The notes under the pieces: model-generated
The model's database searches: none
Told to the model about the DNA's origin: nothing
The model's input: only the letters and a program-made list of their open reading frames with translations
Source of the DNA: Parvularcula sp039818345
GTDB taxonomy: Bacteria; Pseudomonadota; Alphaproteobacteria; Caulobacterales; Parvularculaceae
Assembly (NCBI GenBank): GCA_039818345.1
Contig: JBCBUC010000003.1
Coordinates: 62,001 to 126,000 of the forward strand
Length of the DNA: 64,000 bases
Direction: 5' to 3'
Position numbers and translations under genes: made by a program
Shown here: piece by piece, positions 1-9,171 of the stretch
How the letters are laid out: each line of letters begins with the position of its first letter
How positions within the stretch are numbered: position 1 is the first letter of the stretch

Positions 1-2
1 AG

Positions 3-839
3 CCATTGCTTGGCCCAGAAGATGCCATCATCTCCGATGCCCTCAACCATGCCTCGATCATCGATGGGGTGAGGCTCTGCAAAGCGCAGCGTTACCGTTA
101 TGGCAACAACGACATGGCATCGCTCGACGAGCAGCTTAAGGCCGCGAACGAGGCGGGAGCCCGGACGAAGTTGATTGTCACCGATGGTGTTTTTTCCATG
201 GACGGAACGATTGCGCAGCTTGGTGCGATCACGGATTTAGCGGAAAAACACGGCGCCCTGGTGATGGTCGACGATTGTCACGCCACCGGTTTCATGGGCG
301 CAGGCGGTCGCGGCAGCCATGAGCATTGCGGCGTGATGGGGAAAATCGACATCCTCACCAGCACCTTAGGAAAGGCAATGGGCGGCGGCATGGGCGGCTT
401 TATCTGTGCCCGTCAGGAAGTCGTTGACCTGCTCAGGCAACGCGCAAGACCTTATCTGTTCTCCAACGCCCTTGCGCCCGCTTTGGTCGAAGGGTCGCGC
501 CGCGCGCTCGATCTTGTTAGCGCCGGTGATGGCCTCCGCGCGCAGCTATTTACGAATGCCGAACTCTTCCGCCGAGAGATGGGGGCTGCAGGATTTGATC
601 TCTTGCCTGGTGAGCATCCCATCATCCCGGTCATGCTCTATGATGCGAAAATCGCACAAAAAATGGCGGCGCAACTTCTGGATGAAGGCGTCTTCGTGAC
701 CGGCTTCAGCTTCCCGGTGGTGCCGCGTGGCAAGGCTCGTATCCGTACGCAGATGAATGCTGCACACACGGAAGAGCAAGTCAGAACCGCTGTCGCGGCC
801 TTCACCAAAGTCGGCCGCGAGCTTGGCGTGATCCATTAG
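3..839 (+). CDS. kbl: Glycine C-acetyltransferase (2-amino-3-ketobutyrate CoA ligase), 3' part
   Basis: PLP-dependent enzyme that splits 2-amino-3-oxobutyrate with CoA into glycine and acetyl-CoA, the second step of threonine breakdown through threonine dehydrogenase. The visible 279 codons cover the C-terminal two thirds of a family usually near 395 residues; the frame is open to the left edge, so the N-terminus lies outside. Seen directly: DDCHATGF (PLP-ring binding Asp and His) and TLGKAMGG, whose Lys should form the Schiff base, then the small C-terminal domain with RIRTQMNAAHT. The stop overlaps the convergent serine dehydratase gene by 4 bp. A tdh gene would be expected just upstream but cannot be seen. 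An alternative within the alpha-oxoamine synthase family (e.g. 5-aminolevulinate synthase) is less likely given the match to Kbl. Confidence 0.93.
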   Translation, partial: PLLGPEDAIISDALNHASIIDGVRLCKAQRYRYGNNDMASLDEQLKAANEAGARTKLIVTDGVFSMDGTIAQLGAITDLAEKHGALVMVDDCHATGFMGAGGRGSHEHCGVMGKIDILTSTLGKAMGGGMGGFICARQEVVDLLRQRARPYLFSNALAPALVEGSRRALDLVSAGDGLRAQLFTNAELFRREMGAAGFDLLPGEHPIIPVMLYDAKIAQKMAAQLLDEGVFVTGFSFPVVPRGKARIRTQMNAAHTEEQVRTAVAAFTKVGRELGVIH

Positions 840-2209
840 CAAGCGATAACGTTGACCGCGAGACCGCCTTGGCTGGTCTCTTTGTACTTGTTCGACATAT
901 CAAGCCCCGTCTGGCGCATTGTCTCGATCACTTGATCAAGGCTGACCTTCGGCTTACTGACGGAATGAAGGGCAAGCCGCGCGGCATTGACTGCCTTTAC
1001 AGCCCCAATCGCGTTCCGCTCAATGCACGGAATCTGAACAAGCCCGCCAACAGGATCACAAGTGAGCCCCAGATTATGCTCCATACCGATCTCAGCGGCC
1101 GACGCGCATTGTTCAGGCGTGGCGCCCCAAACGGCCGCAAGGCCACCGGCCGCCATCGAGCAGGCGACGCCCACCTCCCCTTGGCAACCCATTTCAGCGC
1201 CTGAAATAGATGCACGCTGTTTATAAAGAAGCCCGATGCCGCCCGCGGTCAGTAAGAACGAGCGGCGCGCCTCATCCGTAGCCTCATCCATGGAACAGTA
1301 TTTCCGCAAAACGGCGGGGATGATCCCGGCGGCACCATTGGTTGGTGCAGTGACAACCTTGCCGCCTGCTGCGTTCTCTTCGTTCACCGCCATGGCGTAA
1401 AGATTGAGGATATCGAACAAACGCTCCGGCTCATTGGCGAGGGGCGTACTGACCACTTTGGCATGGAGGCTAGGTGCCCGGCGCTGAACTTTGAGGCCGC
1501 CGGGCAGCTCCCCTTCAGTCTTCAGCCCACGATCAATACAATCAAACATCACCTGAATAATCGTATCGAGCTTGGCATCTGTTTCGGTGCGAGGCCGAAA
1601 GCTGTCCTCATTCGCCAGGATCGTCTCAGCAATTGAGAGGTTCTCGCGGGCGCAAATCGCAAGCAATTCCTCGCCTGAATTGAACGGGAACGGAACTTTG
1701 GTCGAGGTCGGCACGATATCAGATTTTGTCTCGCGCTTAAGCTGCGCCTCAGACGCGATGAACCCGCCGCCGGTGGAGTAATACGTGCCCTCGGCAATCA
1801 GCTCACCGTCAGACCCGAGCGCCCGCAGCGTCATCCCGTTGGGGTGTAGTTCAGGGATTATGTCGCCAGCGAGGCGAATATGACGCTCGATCGTGAAGGC
1901 CACATCGTGTTCGCCGAGCAGCGACAGCAGATTATCATCGCCGATACGCTGCAAGCCCTTTTCGCCAGCAACAGCATCGTAGGTTTCAGGATCATGCCCC
2001 ATGAGACCGAGCGCGGTGGCGGTGAGCGTACCGTGTCCTTCGCCCGTCAGCGCGAGCGATCCTTGAAGTTCCACAAAGACTTGGGTCACCCTCACGCGGT
2101 CCTTGGGCGCGATATCGACCAAGAAGCGTCGCGCGATCCGCATCGGCCCCACCGTATGTGAGCTTGATGGGCCCACCCCGACGCGAAAGAGATCAAGAAC
2201 CGAAAGCAT
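836..2209 (-). CDS. sdaA: L-serine ammonia-lyase, single-chain iron-sulfur type
   Basis: Deaminates L-serine to pyruvate and ammonia with a [4Fe-4S] cluster, in the cytoplasm. At 457 residues it has the usual length of the one-chain enzyme. It starts MLSVLDLFRVGVGPSSSHTVGPM, the typical N-terminal beta domain signature; the alpha domain carries APTNGAAGIIPAVL, GCQGEVGVACSMAAGGL and CDPVGGLVQIPCIERNA, which hold the cluster cysteines. It is convergent with kbl and divergent from the flavin oxidoreductase gene at 2324. Together with kbl it suggests a local threonine/glycine/serine catabolic block. Confidence 0.95.
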   Translation of the reverse strand: MLSVLDLFRVGVGPSSSHTVGPMRIARRFLVDIAPKDRVRVTQVFVELQGSLALTGEGHGTLTATALGLMGHDPETYDAVAGEKGLQRIGDDNLLSLLGEHDVAFTIERHIRLAGDIIPELHPNGMTLRALGSDGELIAEGTYYSTGGGFIASEAQLKRETKSDIVPTSTKVPFPFNSGEELLAICARENLSIAETILANEDSFRPRTETDAKLDTIIQVMFDCIDRGLKTEGELPGGLKVQRRAPSLHAKVVSTPLANEPERLFDILNLYAMAVNEENAAGGKVVTAPTNGAAGIIPAVLRKYCSMDEATDEARRSFLLTAGGIGLLYKQRASISGAEMGCQGEVGVACSMAAGGLAAVWGATPEQCASAAEIGMEHNLGLTCDPVGGLVQIPCIERNAIGAVKAVNAARLALHSVSKPKVSLDQVIETMRQTGLDMSNKYKETSQGGLAVNVIAC

Positions 2210-2323
2210 GCCCTACGGATGCCTAATCTCAGCCAAAGCGGCAAGCCTCGCCATGCGCGCTGCACTTGGAATGCCGACGGCGGTGCCGCAAAAGGGAGGA
2301 AAAATGTTCAGGAGAACCACGCA

Positions 2324-3304
2324 ATGAAGACGAAAATCACGGAGATGTTCGGCATTGAACATCCGATCATCCAGGGCGGTATGCATTATGTCGGGTTTGC
2401 TGAGATGGCAGCCGCCGTCTCAAACGCAGGCGGTTTGGGGACCATCACGGCCCTCACCCAGAAAACACCCGAAGACCTCGCCAATGAAATTTCCCGCTGC
2501 AAAGACATGACCGACAAGCCGATCGCCGTGAACGTGACGTTCCTGCCGACGGTCAACGCCCCGGATTATCCAGCGATCATCCAAACCATCATCAATGGCG
2601 GCGTGAAGGTCGTGGAGACAGCGGGCAACAACCCCGTGCAGGTCCTCCCCTATTTGAAAGATGCCGGCATCAGGGTGATCCACAAATGCACCTCTGTGCG
2701 CCATGCGCTGAAAGCCCAAGACATTGGCTGCGATGCCGTGAGCGTTGATGGTTTTGAATGCGGCGGCCATCCGGGTGAGGACGATGTACCGAATATGATC
2801 CTGTTGCCGCGTGCAGCCGATGAGCTTGAAATCCCATTTGTGTCGTCCGGTGGTCAAGCGGACGGACGCTCGCTCGTCGCTTCGCTCGCGATGGGCGCTG
2901 ACGGCATGAACATGGGCACCCGCTTCATCGCCACCAAAGAGGCTCCGGTCCATCAGAACGTCAAAGAAGCAATCGTTGCGGCCTCAGAGCTCGATACCCG
3001 ACTGGTTATGCGTCCTCTACGTAACACTGAGCGTGTTCTGACCAATGGCGCCGTTGAGCGTTTGCTGGAAAAGGAAAAAGCTCTTGGTGCTGACCTCAAG
3101 TTTGAAGACATCATCGAAGAGGTCGCGGGCGTCTACCCCCGCATCATGATGGAAGGTGAGATGGACGCAGGCGCATGGTCCTGCGGCATGGTTGCTGGTC
3201 TGATCAATGATATCCCCACCGTGCAAGAACTCGTTGACCGCATCATGGGTGAAGCCGAAGCGATCATCCACGAACGGCTCACCGGCTTTTCGAAAGCAAG
3301 CTAA
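2324..3304 (+). CDS. Nitronate monooxygenase / enoyl-reductase-II-like FMN oxidoreductase
   Basis: TIM-barrel FMN protein of the NMO/FabK/IMP-dehydrogenase-like superfamily. Residues 1-40 contain FGIEHPIIQGGMHYVG and SNAGGLGTI, the usual phosphate/FMN-binding start; VDGFECGGHPGE and VSSGGQADGRSLVASLAMGADGMNMGTRFIAT follow, giving the second FMN-phosphate loop. The length of 326 residues fits the family. I start at ATG 2324, preceded by AGGAGA about 8 bases upstream, not at the first in-frame start at 2219, which would add 35 non-conserved residues. The substrate cannot be told from sequence: nitronates, enoyl thioesters and quinones are all known in this family. A strong terminator follows. 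Confidence 0.85.
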   Translation: MKTKITEMFGIEHPIIQGGMHYVGFAEMAAAVSNAGGLGTITALTQKTPEDLANEISRCKDMTDKPIAVNVTFLPTVNAPDYPAIIQTIINGGVKVVETAGNNPVQVLPYLKDAGIRVIHKCTSVRHALKAQDIGCDAVSVDGFECGGHPGEDDVPNMILLPRAADELEIPFVSSGGQADGRSLVASLAMGADGMNMGTRFIATKEAPVHQNVKEAIVAASELDTRLVMRPLRNTERVLTNGAVERLLEKEKALGADLKFEDIIEEVAGVYPRIMMEGEMDAGAWSCGMVAGLINDIPTVQELVDRIMGEAEAIIHERLTGFSKAS

Positions 3305-3333
3305 GCCGCGCGGCGGTATGAACCAAAAGATGA

Positions 3334-3360
3334 GGCCGGGGCTTTGCTCCGGCCTTTTTT
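3334..3360 (+). terminator. Rho-independent terminator after the NMO-like gene
   Basis: A 9-bp GC-rich stem (GGCCGGGGC / GCTCCGGCC, one G-T wobble) with a TTT loop is followed directly by six T. It lies 29 bases after the stop codon and ends just before the convergent receptor gene. Confidence 0.85.
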
Positions 3361-3363
3361 GAT

Positions 3364-5745
3364 TCAAAAACGTTTTCGGAATTCGATCTCGAACGACCGT
3401 CCATCCGGATCAAGAACATCCGGGCTAAGAGCAGTGGGCACCGCGCCGTTCTCGTCGCGAACATCGAGCCGCTCATCCAAGATGTTATCGACACCAAAGC
3501 GGATCCGCCCTTCTTTCAAGAACGGCATACGGTCGATCCATTGATCGGAGAGATAATTGAACTCATAAGCAATGCTGGTGTCGAAGGTCACGAGATCCGA
3601 GTAACGGAGCAGACCGTCCGTGCTCTCAACATCGGTGCCGCTTTGCCAACTTAAAGACGAACGCAGCCCGAGACCCTGGCGCCAGCGGCCAAAGCGCGCC
3701 TCGAACCGGTGCTCAGACGTGCCGCCGGTCCGAGACGAGCCGCTTCCGTCAAGGAAATCAAAGGTCACGCCGCCCGGGGCAATCACTTCGTCTTGCAGAG
3801 TCCAGGTGTGGATGAGGTTGAACCGAGCCCGAGAAGGCCTGCCGCCGCGTCGTTGTTGCGCGCGGCTTCGGACAGGGGGTCCTGCCTGCGCCGGTCCCCG
3901 TCCTTGCGCGCCTGCGGCTGGTGGGCCGCCGTTCGGGGGTGGGCCCGCAGGGCGGCCGCCGTCAGGTCCGCCCTGCGGTGCGCTTTGGGGCCGACCACCG
4001 GGCCGCTGCCCACCCGCGGAAATCCGCCAACTCCAATTCAGCGATGTCCGGAATTCTTGTCGATTGGTCTCATCCACCTGCACTGGTCGTTGATCAAAGA
4101 TCTCGAGCTCGCCCGTGGAGGAACGAACCACCCGATCGGGATAGGCCTGCTCAAACGTATCGGTCAGGAGCGAGAACGTCCGCGTCTCGTCCTCGATCGA
4201 TGAGGAGGTGTAATCCAGATTGAGACGGATTTCGCGCTCGCTCCAAGGCTCCCATTGCAAACCCACCTTGATCACATCGCGCTGATCAGACGTCAGCGTT
4301 TCATTGCCGCCGTCAATCACGGTGGCGAACACATCCTGGCCTCGTGCCGCATCAAACACCCGCGTGTTGGGCGTGGCTGTCACAGGCGACTGCAAAGCCG
4401 TTAAAGTCGGGGCGCCCTCTTCGGACGTATAGGACGTGATAAGCTGAATGCGGGATTGCCAGTTCCAGGTAAGGCCCGCACCCCAGGTCACCAGCGTTCC
4501 GACATCTGAGTAGTCTTCAAGCTGGATGTTGCCGTTAAGGGATGTCTCCCCCGGCACCGCACGCGGCAAAGGAATGGGTGCGTCAGCATTGGCGCGGGAG
4601 GAGAGCACCGTGCGCGAGACCGTAAACTCAGACAGGTTGTCACCATTCTGATCGGACGTCTCGATCTGATCCCAGGACACTCCTGCTTGAAGACTGGTAG
4701 CGATCTTTCGGCCAGCCCAGACAAGCGACCGGTCATTCAGCACCGCGTCCAACTCAGCGCTGGTGGACACGGTTTCATCACGCTCCCGGATCAGGCGCGC
4801 GTCGGCGCCCGTCCCGTCAATCCGATCGGTGCCGACATCTCGCTCGAGCCGGTTGACGCTAGCGGTCGCTGTCCAGGTTCGCGGCGCAAGCGCGCTGGCG
4901 ACTGACAGCCCAAGATAGGCATCCTGATCGTCCGTGGTTTGGTTGAGAACGACGGGCTCGGCTAAATCCTCGTTTCGTCCAAGCGATGCTTCGTTGTGGG
5001 TGTCGTCGAAGGACCCACTGAGTGTCGCGACGGCGTCATTGAGAACCGCCCGGCCATAGGTGAAACCGGCCGACCAGTCCTGCGCATCAGGCCGCAAGGT
5101 CCTGGCATCGCTATCAACAGCGTTGAGCGAGCGCTCACTTTCAAAGATCGCTGGATTGTCGCGGAACTCGCCGTCGATGCTCCGTCGCTTGTCGCCGGTC
5201 ACGGCGAGCCACTGCAACGAAGCCTCGGCAAAGGTTGAACCGCCCCGGGTCGGTGCGCCAGTTTCCGCCTCAACCGCCGTGATCGTCGTGTTGGCCTTCA
5301 GGATGAAATTGATCACCCGCTGATTGGCAGCGAAGCCATATTGGAGCGAAACCTCCTCCGGCATGATCTCGACCCGCGCGACCGCTTCGGCGGGGTAGCG
5401 CCCGATCTCCCGAAAACCTGCCACCCGGCGACCATTGAGAAGAACGACCGGCGGCTCAGCTCCCCGTCCCCGGCCACTTGAGGTCTCAGCCGAAAGAAGC
5501 TCCAGGAGTTCGCCGATCGAACTGGCGCCATAAGCGGCGATATCTGCCTCCGTCAGGGTCAATTCAGGTTCAACGTCGCCGAAGGTTTGCCCACGGATTT
5601 GTTGGCCCTGAACAGTAATGATATCGCCCGGCTGATCGTCGGCCGCGTCCTGGGCAACAGTTGGCAAGGGGAAGGCGAGTGCCGTGAATGCTGCAGCATG
5701 AGCCATACGGCCGAACAGGTGGGCCTTCCATCGAAACTGTTTCAT
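3364..5745 (-). CDS. TonB-dependent receptor-like outer-membrane protein with Gly/Pro-rich insert
   Basis: Start at 5745 gives MKQFRWKAHLFGRMAHAAAFTALAFPLPTVAQDAADD, a signal peptide with a likely cut after VAQ; the longer frame to 5844 adds 33 residues that would spoil it. A short plug-like region follows (ADIAAYGASSIGELLELL; VVLLNGRRVAGFREIGRYPAEAVARVEIMPEEVSLQYGF), then a region of alternating strands that fits a beta barrel, ending FEIEFRKRF, an aromatic C-terminus as used for barrel insertion. Around residues 575-640 there is a low-complexity stretch rich in G, P, R, Q and A. The family is known as TonB-receptor-like proteins of sphingomonads and caulobacters; the ligand is unknown. It is divergent from the subtilase gene at 6080. 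Confidence 0.75.
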   Translation of the reverse strand: MKQFRWKAHLFGRMAHAAAFTALAFPLPTVAQDAADDQPGDIITVQGQQIRGQTFGDVEPELTLTEADIAAYGASSIGELLELLSAETSSGRGRGAEPPVVLLNGRRVAGFREIGRYPAEAVARVEIMPEEVSLQYGFAANQRVINFILKANTTITAVEAETGAPTRGGSTFAEASLQWLAVTGDKRRSIDGEFRDNPAIFESERSLNAVDSDARTLRPDAQDWSAGFTYGRAVLNDAVATLSGSFDDTHNEASLGRNEDLAEPVVLNQTTDDQDAYLGLSVASALAPRTWTATASVNRLERDVGTDRIDGTGADARLIRERDETVSTSAELDAVLNDRSLVWAGRKIATSLQAGVSWDQIETSDQNGDNLSEFTVSRTVLSSRANADAPIPLPRAVPGETSLNGNIQLEDYSDVGTLVTWGAGLTWNWQSRIQLITSYTSEEGAPTLTALQSPVTATPNTRVFDAARGQDVFATVIDGGNETLTSDQRDVIKVGLQWEPWSEREIRLNLDYTSSSIEDETRTFSLLTDTFEQAYPDRVVRSSTGELEIFDQRPVQVDETNRQEFRTSLNWSWRISAGGQRPGGRPQSAPQGGPDGGRPAGPPPNGGPPAAGAQGRGPAQAGPPVRSRAQQRRGGRPSRARFNLIHTWTLQDEVIAPGGVTFDFLDGSGSSRTGGTSEHRFEARFGRWRQGLGLRSSLSWQSGTDVESTDGLLRYSDLVTFDTSIAYEFNYLSDQWIDRMPFLKEGRIRFGVDNILDERLDVRDENGAVPTALSPDVLDPDGRSFEIEFRKRF

Positions 5746-6079
5746 TTGATTTCCCAGGCGCGGTGCTTTCGCAGCCAACGCGATCAGCCAACATCGTCCC
5801 ACCCGAACGCAGGTTATTTCTAGCATGAGCGAACACAGCAGCAAGGGCGTTGGTCTCCAAAATCAAGGGCCGACATTTTGCTCAAATTTTTCGAAAAAGC
5901 GCAGATTTCGAGGCTGGAACCACCAGTTATCGAGGAATGTCTGCGTTCGGTGAAAAGTCTAGTGACATCATAACAAAGAGAAAATCTTCCCTAAGATTCG
6001 TTTACGTTGTTTCTTATCAAACCCTTTAGACGCAAGGGCACGAATGATCCTTCGAGGACCTGTTTCCGAGGGATGGAAC

Positions 6080-9052
6080 ATGACCAAAGCAGTGTTGAAA
6101 TCTGGCGTGGCGATTGTCGCGCTGAGCATGTCGCACACCGGCTTGGCCTTTGCGCAAGGCGGACACGACGATGCCGCCTTGGCCAAGTACGAAGGCATTC
6201 TTTATACGAACTATGGATCGCTGGATGCGTTCTATGGTTCGCTTGATGCCTTTTGGGGTTCTTTGGATGCCTTCTACGGAAGCCTCGACGCCTTTGATGG
6301 CGGCCGGCTCAATCCTCATTATGGCAATCTCGACGCGTTCGGCGACCTTAATGCGCAGTACGGAAGTTTAGACGCCTTCTACGGTTCGTTGGACGCATTC
6401 TACGGAAACCTTGACGCATTCTATGAGCATCTTGATGCCCATTGGGGCAGCCTCGACGCATTCTACGGAAACTTGGACGCGTTCTATGGCTCTCTTGATG
6501 CTTTTTGGGGCAGCCTCGATGCATTCTACGGATCGCTTGATGCTTTCTATGGTTCGCTCGACGCTTTTGAGACCCCTGACACCCTGAAGAAAGACATCAG
6601 GGCTCTGGTCAAACAAAGCCGGGAGGCCTTTGGCGACGCGGTCAAGGCAGAGACTGGTCAATCGATCGACAAAGCAATTTTTCGCCCACTGATGAAAAAG
6701 TATGGGCTAAAACCCAACCTCTCCAACTTCCACGAACTTAAGCCGCAAGATGCTGCGCTCATGGTCATTGAGCTGAACGACACATTGATGTTGTTCACAG
6801 GCCTAGATCACGTCGATCATTGGATGGGTGCGATTGGCTGGAGCCCGTCGCTCTCCTATGAGGTCGGCGCTGGCGAAGGCGTCCGTATCGGTATCATCGA
6901 CACACTGATTTCTGAGGCCGCAGAAGAGAATTTCAACCAAATCACCACGGCAAAGGGATTCCGCGCTGAAAACCAACAGCACGGTGCGGCGGTGGCCGCT
7001 CTCATCAACGCCAATCATGACGGCTACGGCGTCATGGGCGTTGCCCCAGAAGCAGCCTTAAGTTTCTATAACCCCTTCGACGAAACGCTGACGACCAATT
7101 GGCAAGACGTGACCCGGGCGGTCACAAAAGCGGCGCGTGAGAGCCGGGGTAATGCAGACGTCATCAACCTGTCTCTTGGTACGCCTGGTTGGACCCTCCA
7201 TCAGGACTGGACCCAGGTTTTCGCCAACAATGTTATCCGCCGCAAGGCGTCTGACGTCGTCTTTGTGAAGGCAGCAGGCAATAGCGGCGTCGCCCAGTCC
7301 GAAGACATCGAATGGGGTAAAATCGATGCCCACAACCGCCTCCTGATTGTCGGTTCGGTTAATCCGTCTGGTGAGATTTCTGCATTCTCAAACCGTCCGG
7401 GCGACGCCTGCCTTCTCACCAAAGGCGTGTGCGAGCCAGAGAATCTTTTGATGAACCGGTTCCTTGTTGCACCGGGCGAGTTGTTGCTTTCAAGCGACAA
7501 TGCTGGCGGCGTCACCCGCGTGACGGGCACGTCCTTCGCTGCCCCATTGGTTACTGGCGCTGTTGCCCTTGTGCAGGGCAATTGGCCATGGCTCAAGTCA
7601 CACCCCGAAGAGACTGCGGACATTATCCTTCAGTCTGCAACGGATCTAGGTGACCCTGGTGTCGACAGCACTTATGGATGGGGTCTACTGAACGTCGACG
7701 CGGCATTGGAGCCGCTCGATCCGAACAACCTCACCGTTCAAACCGCCAATGGCACAGTGTCATATGCCAGCCTTGGCGGCACCACGAATGGCGTGATTTC
7801 ACTCGCAGGAAGCGGCGTCAGCCTCACCTTTATCGAGACGATTGGGGAGACGTACCGGGACTTCACCGTTGAGCTCGATGGCACCAGCCTCGAAGGTGAT
7901 CCTGAGGCGGTGCAAGACACCGAAACGGAGGCCTATCTTTCTTCTCGCGCAAGCGGAACGACGTTGAGCCTGAGCCAGACTGTGTCCGATAGTCAGTTCC
8001 TTGGTTTCACCGACGGATTGTATGTTGGCGGAGGAACCTTTGGTGATGAGAAAAGCCGTTGGCTTCTGAGCATCGAAGCAAACCGTCATGCCCCGGATCA
8101 AGTGCTCGATATTGATGCGGTGCCTTTCCAGACAACATCGACGCTGGTCAACAATGAGACCGGCCTGACCTTACGGTTTGGCCAGGGTGAAAGCGCCCTC
8201 AACTTCTCCGGCAACGGCACTTTTGGTATGTTGTCTGACCACGATGTGCAGACCGGCGGCGTGAACCCTCTTTTGGGACTTGCCTCGGGCGGTACATTTG
8301 CGAGTGCGCTCATTCCCGTGGACAATCGGTTGGTCGTTGGCGTCGGCATCACCGCGACAACGGAACGGCAGGGCTTTATTGACGCGGCCTCGGGTGAATT
8401 CCGAGCATCGTTCGCCGATGTTGCGGACTATCAGGCATCAGCGATTAACTTCCACGCGCGTTACCTGTTATCCGACCGTGTTGATCTCACCACGTCATAT
8501 ACGCAACTTCACGAGACGACAGGCCTTCTGGGAACACAAGGCGCAGGCGCCTTCGCCCTTGAAGGCGGTGCGACAACCGACGCGGTGAGCCTCGGCGCCG
8601 ATGCTTTCCTTCACCCAAGCCTCACGCTTTCCGCTTCGGCCACCTTTGGACGGACCCAAGGCGGAGACTTTGATCAGTCGGTTCTCTCGGTGGCGGAGGA
8701 CGGCCTGACATCAACAGCCTTCCAAATCACCGCCGAGAAACTTGGCGTTTTTGGCAAAGCCGATCGCCTCAGAGCATCCATCGCGCAGCCGCTCCATATC
8801 GAGAACGGCGACCTCGCGGTCACGTCGATGCAGGTGATTGATCGGGAAACCGGCGAGCTGGGTCTCGTCACCAATCATGCATCGCTTGACCAAGATGCTC
8901 GCCGGATGGTGTCGGAGCTTCTTTATAGCCGTCCGCTTGCGGATGGGCGCGGTTCGATGAGCGCATTCAGCCAGCTTGATACCGGCGATACGGCGACCAC
9001 GGGCGGAGAGATGGTTGTGACCAACGGCATGCGCTTCACAATAAGCTTCTAA
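6080..9052 (+). CDS. Subtilisin-like (S8) autotransporter with YGSLDAF heptapeptide repeats
   Basis: Secreted or surface serine protease of 990 residues. Start at 6080 (MTKAVLKSGVAIVALSMSHTGLAFAQ, RBS GAGGGA) gives a clean signal peptide; an upstream ATG at 6044 would add 12 residues before it. Residues 45-163 are about 15 heptads of consensus YGSLDAF, with W, N and other variants. The S8 catalytic domain follows: Asp274 in GIIDT, His301 in QQHGAAVAAL and Ser485 in GTSFAAP. From about residue 690 to the end is an autotransporter-type beta barrel ending FTISF. The inference is a type V passenger protease whose repeat segment precedes the catalytic domain. It sits alone between a divergent receptor gene and a kinase gene. 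What the repeats do is unknown to me. Confidence 0.88.
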   Translation: MTKAVLKSGVAIVALSMSHTGLAFAQGGHDDAALAKYEGILYTNYGSLDAFYGSLDAFWGSLDAFYGSLDAFDGGRLNPHYGNLDAFGDLNAQYGSLDAFYGSLDAFYGNLDAFYEHLDAHWGSLDAFYGNLDAFYGSLDAFWGSLDAFYGSLDAFYGSLDAFETPDTLKKDIRALVKQSREAFGDAVKAETGQSIDKAIFRPLMKKYGLKPNLSNFHELKPQDAALMVIELNDTLMLFTGLDHVDHWMGAIGWSPSLSYEVGAGEGVRIGIIDTLISEAAEENFNQITTAKGFRAENQQHGAAVAALINANHDGYGVMGVAPEAALSFYNPFDETLTTNWQDVTRAVTKAARESRGNADVINLSLGTPGWTLHQDWTQVFANNVIRRKASDVVFVKAAGNSGVAQSEDIEWGKIDAHNRLLIVGSVNPSGEISAFSNRPGDACLLTKGVCEPENLLMNRFLVAPGELLLSSDNAGGVTRVTGTSFAAPLVTGAVALVQGNWPWLKSHPEETADIILQSATDLGDPGVDSTYGWGLLNVDAALEPLDPNNLTVQTANGTVSYASLGGTTNGVISLAGSGVSLTFIETIGETYRDFTVELDGTSLEGDPEAVQDTETEAYLSSRASGTTLSLSQTVSDSQFLGFTDGLYVGGGTFGDEKSRWLLSIEANRHAPDQVLDIDAVPFQTTSTLVNNETGLTLRFGQGESALNFSGNGTFGMLSDHDVQTGGVNPLLGLASGGTFASALIPVDNRLVVGVGITATTERQGFIDAASGEFRASFADVADYQASAINFHARYLLSDRVDLTTSYTQLHETTGLLGTQGAGAFALEGGATTDAVSLGADAFLHPSLTLSASATFGRTQGGDFDQSVLSVAEDGLTSTAFQITAEKLGVFGKADRLRASIAQPLHIENGDLAVTSMQVIDRETGELGLVTNHASLDQDARRMVSELLYSRPLADGRGSMSAFSQLDTGDTATTGGEMVVTNGMRFTISF
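6212..6568 (+). repeat. Heptapeptide-coding tandem array (YGSLDAF)n
   Basis: About fifteen 21-base units encode [Y/W]G[S/N]LDAF. The array is broken twice, by DGGRLNPH and by GDLNAQ. Synonymous codons differ between units (tac/tat, ggt/gga, tcg/agc/tct, gac/gat), so the protein repeat is old and held by selection rather than being a recent DNA slippage product. Confidence 0.95.
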
Positions 9053-9171
9053 AACAACGCTTTGCTCTAGGGAACTCGCAGAGAGCTGTACGCATCATTG
9101 TAACGCTTTTCTGAATGGCTCCTTAAGCAAGTTCACCTAAGGATTGACGGTAGTTTTCGTGCAATTCGGTT

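Noticed and set aside
3620..4203. Long plus-strand frames rich in Arg, Pro and Ala
   Set aside because: Antisense of the Gly/Pro-rich insert in the receptor gene; high GC removes stop codons in all frames.
6212..6568. CRISPR-like or DNA-level tandem repeat
   Set aside because: Units are 21-base, in frame and synonymously diverged within a coding sequence, with no spacers.
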